The notes below the pieces were generated by a model. It was not told where the DNA came from. It saw nothing but the letters and a program-made list of their open reading frames with translations, and made no database searches. The position numbers and the translations under genes were made by a program. From Rhodobacteraceae bacterium QY30 (GTDB taxonomy: Bacteria > Pseudomonadota > Alphaproteobacteria > Rhodobacterales > Rhodobacteraceae), in NCBI GenBank assembly GCA_002356635.1, contig CP023454.1, positions 434,001-498,000 on the forward strand: a stretch of DNA of 64,000 nucleotides. The letters are read 5' to 3'. Positions 63,365 to 64,000 of this stretch are shown here, piece after piece (the first letter of the stretch is position 1; every line of letters starts with the position of its first letter).

Positions 63365-64000
63365 ATGCTTTGGAAGCTGACCCTTGCCGCCGCGCTGACC
63401 GTGACCGCGCTGGGCCTGACCCCGCAGCCGCTGCGCGCGCAGGAAACGGCCAGCCCGGCGGCGCCCGCCACCGCGCCCGCCGACATCAAGATCCCCGACA
63501 TGGTGCTGGGCAAGGCCGACGCCCCGCTGACGGTGACGGAATATGCGTCCTATACCTGCCCGCATTGCGCCAACTTCCACGACACCGTGTTCGAGAAGTT
63601 CAAGCAGAACTACATCGACACCGGCAAGGTGCGGTTCGTCTACCGCGAGGTGTATTTCGACAAGTACGGCCTTTGGGCGGCGATGGTCGCGCGTTGCGGC
63701 GGAGAGATGCGCTACTTCGGGATTTCCGACATCCTCTATTCGACCCAGCGCGACTGGCTGGCCTCGGGCAATGACGCAGGTATCGCGGATGCGCTGCGAA
63801 AGGTCGGCTTGACGGCGGGACTGGACAAGGCGCAACTGGACGCCTGCATGAACGATGGCGCGACAGCGCAGGCGATGGTCACGACCTACCAGGCCAATGC
63901 GACCGCCGACAAGATCGAGGGCACGCCCAGCTTCCTGATCAACGGCAAGCTTTATTCCGGCGAAATGACCTATGAGGACTTCGCAAAGATCCTTGACGAA
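63365..64000 (+). CDS. DsbA-like thiol-disulfide oxidoreductase (partial, runs off the window)
   Basis: The visible 212 residues start MLWKLTLAAALTVTALGLTP (signal peptide, cleavage near LRAQE), then a short Ala/Pro linker and a thioredoxin-fold DsbA/BdbD-type domain with active site CPHC in YASYTCPHCANFH, and a cis-Pro region EGTPSFLINGKL. It would introduce or shuffle disulfides in the periplasm. The gene has no stop within the window, so the C-terminus is missing. It follows dciA by 3 bases; an smc-type gene often follows in related genomes, which cannot be seen here. Confidence 0.9.
   Translation, partial: MLWKLTLAAALTVTALGLTPQPLRAQETASPAAPATAPADIKIPDMVLGKADAPLTVTEYASYTCPHCANFHDTVFEKFKQNYIDTGKVRFVYREVYFDKYGLWAAMVARCGGEMRYFGISDILYSTQRDWLASGNDAGIADALRKVGLTAGLDKAQLDACMNDGATAQAMVTTYQANATADKIEGTPSFLINGKLYSGEMTYEDFAKILDE

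Overview
The window is a GC-rich chromosomal segment from an alphaproteobacterium, most likely a member of the Rhodobacteraceae (Paracoccus/Rhodobacter-like). The support is: a CcrM (GANTC) methyltransferase, a MipZ division-site ATPase, an F0 ATP synthase operon with separate b and b' subunits and no F1 genes beside it, the order ffh / chorismate mutase / rpsP / rimM / trmD / rplS / rpmE, DUF1467 and DUF1178 proteins, and a glycosyltransferase with a DUF5928-type C-terminus. No rRNA, tRNA, IS element, prophage or CRISPR array was found. It reads as core chromosome with a few accessory cassettes.

Layout. 1-2.5 kb: the end of csaA, a CsbD stress protein, an RhlE-type helicase and a solitary CII-like HTH protein. 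2.5-9.3 kb: carB, a GT87 membrane glycosyltransferase and aspS. 9.3-16.7 kb: single genes, including a GNAT, a response regulator, methylmalonyl-CoA epimerase, a nitroreductase coupled to an EI24 membrane protein, a histone-deacetylase-like amidohydrolase, an M48 lipoprotein and diacylglycerol kinase. 16.8-19.9 kb: a basic amino-acid ABC transporter. 20-21.2 kb: mipZ. 21.3-27.1 kb (minus strand): the translation/secretion operon running from ffh down to rpmE, with small proteins inserted. 27.3-30.5 kb: azoreductase with a divergent LysR regulator, an EamA exporter and an ArsR regulator. 30.7-33.5 kb: the F0 ATP synthase operon. 33.6-37.1 kb: an OmpA lipoprotein, an Ada-like protein, nth and an adenosine kinase. 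37.1-40.8 kb: a sulfotransferase-PAP2 pair divergent from a GT14-DUF5928 glycosyltransferase. 40.8-43.9 kb: hisB-hisH-hisA-hisF-hisE. 44-46.3 kb: DUF1178, NUDIX and PHP genes. 46.3-51.9 kb: a urate/allantoin degradation cluster. 51.9-55.0 kb: a voltage-gated-type potassium channel with a zinc ribbon, an orphan GAPDH paralogue and an AI-2E family permease. 55.1-56.8 kb: a membrane-anchored winged-helix protein with a small exported partner, and a secreted Tyr/Asp/Arg-rich protein. 56.9-58.8 kb: rnhB and ccrM. 58.9-61.5 kb: cardiolipin synthase and alkane monooxygenase. 61.6-64 kb: mutY, dciA and a DsbA-like thioredoxin running off the end.

How the genes work together. The purine cluster covers urate to glyoxylate (PuuD, UraH, a fused PuuE-UraD, AllE, AllA) except for allantoate amidohydrolase, which must lie elsewhere or be replaced. 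A LysR gene divergent from puuD has a good palindromic candidate operator. The F0 operon and the ABC transporter each carry a strong intercistronic hairpin immediately after the gene whose product is needed in excess (subunit c, binding protein). The ccrM promoter region holds three GANTC sites in 39 bp, which suggests methylation feedback on its own expression. The least explained pieces are the membrane-bound winged-helix regulator with its overlapping exported partner, the sulfotransferase/GT14 surface-glycan module with a 26-bp inverted repeat in its divergent promoter, and several small ORFs in conserved operon positions.
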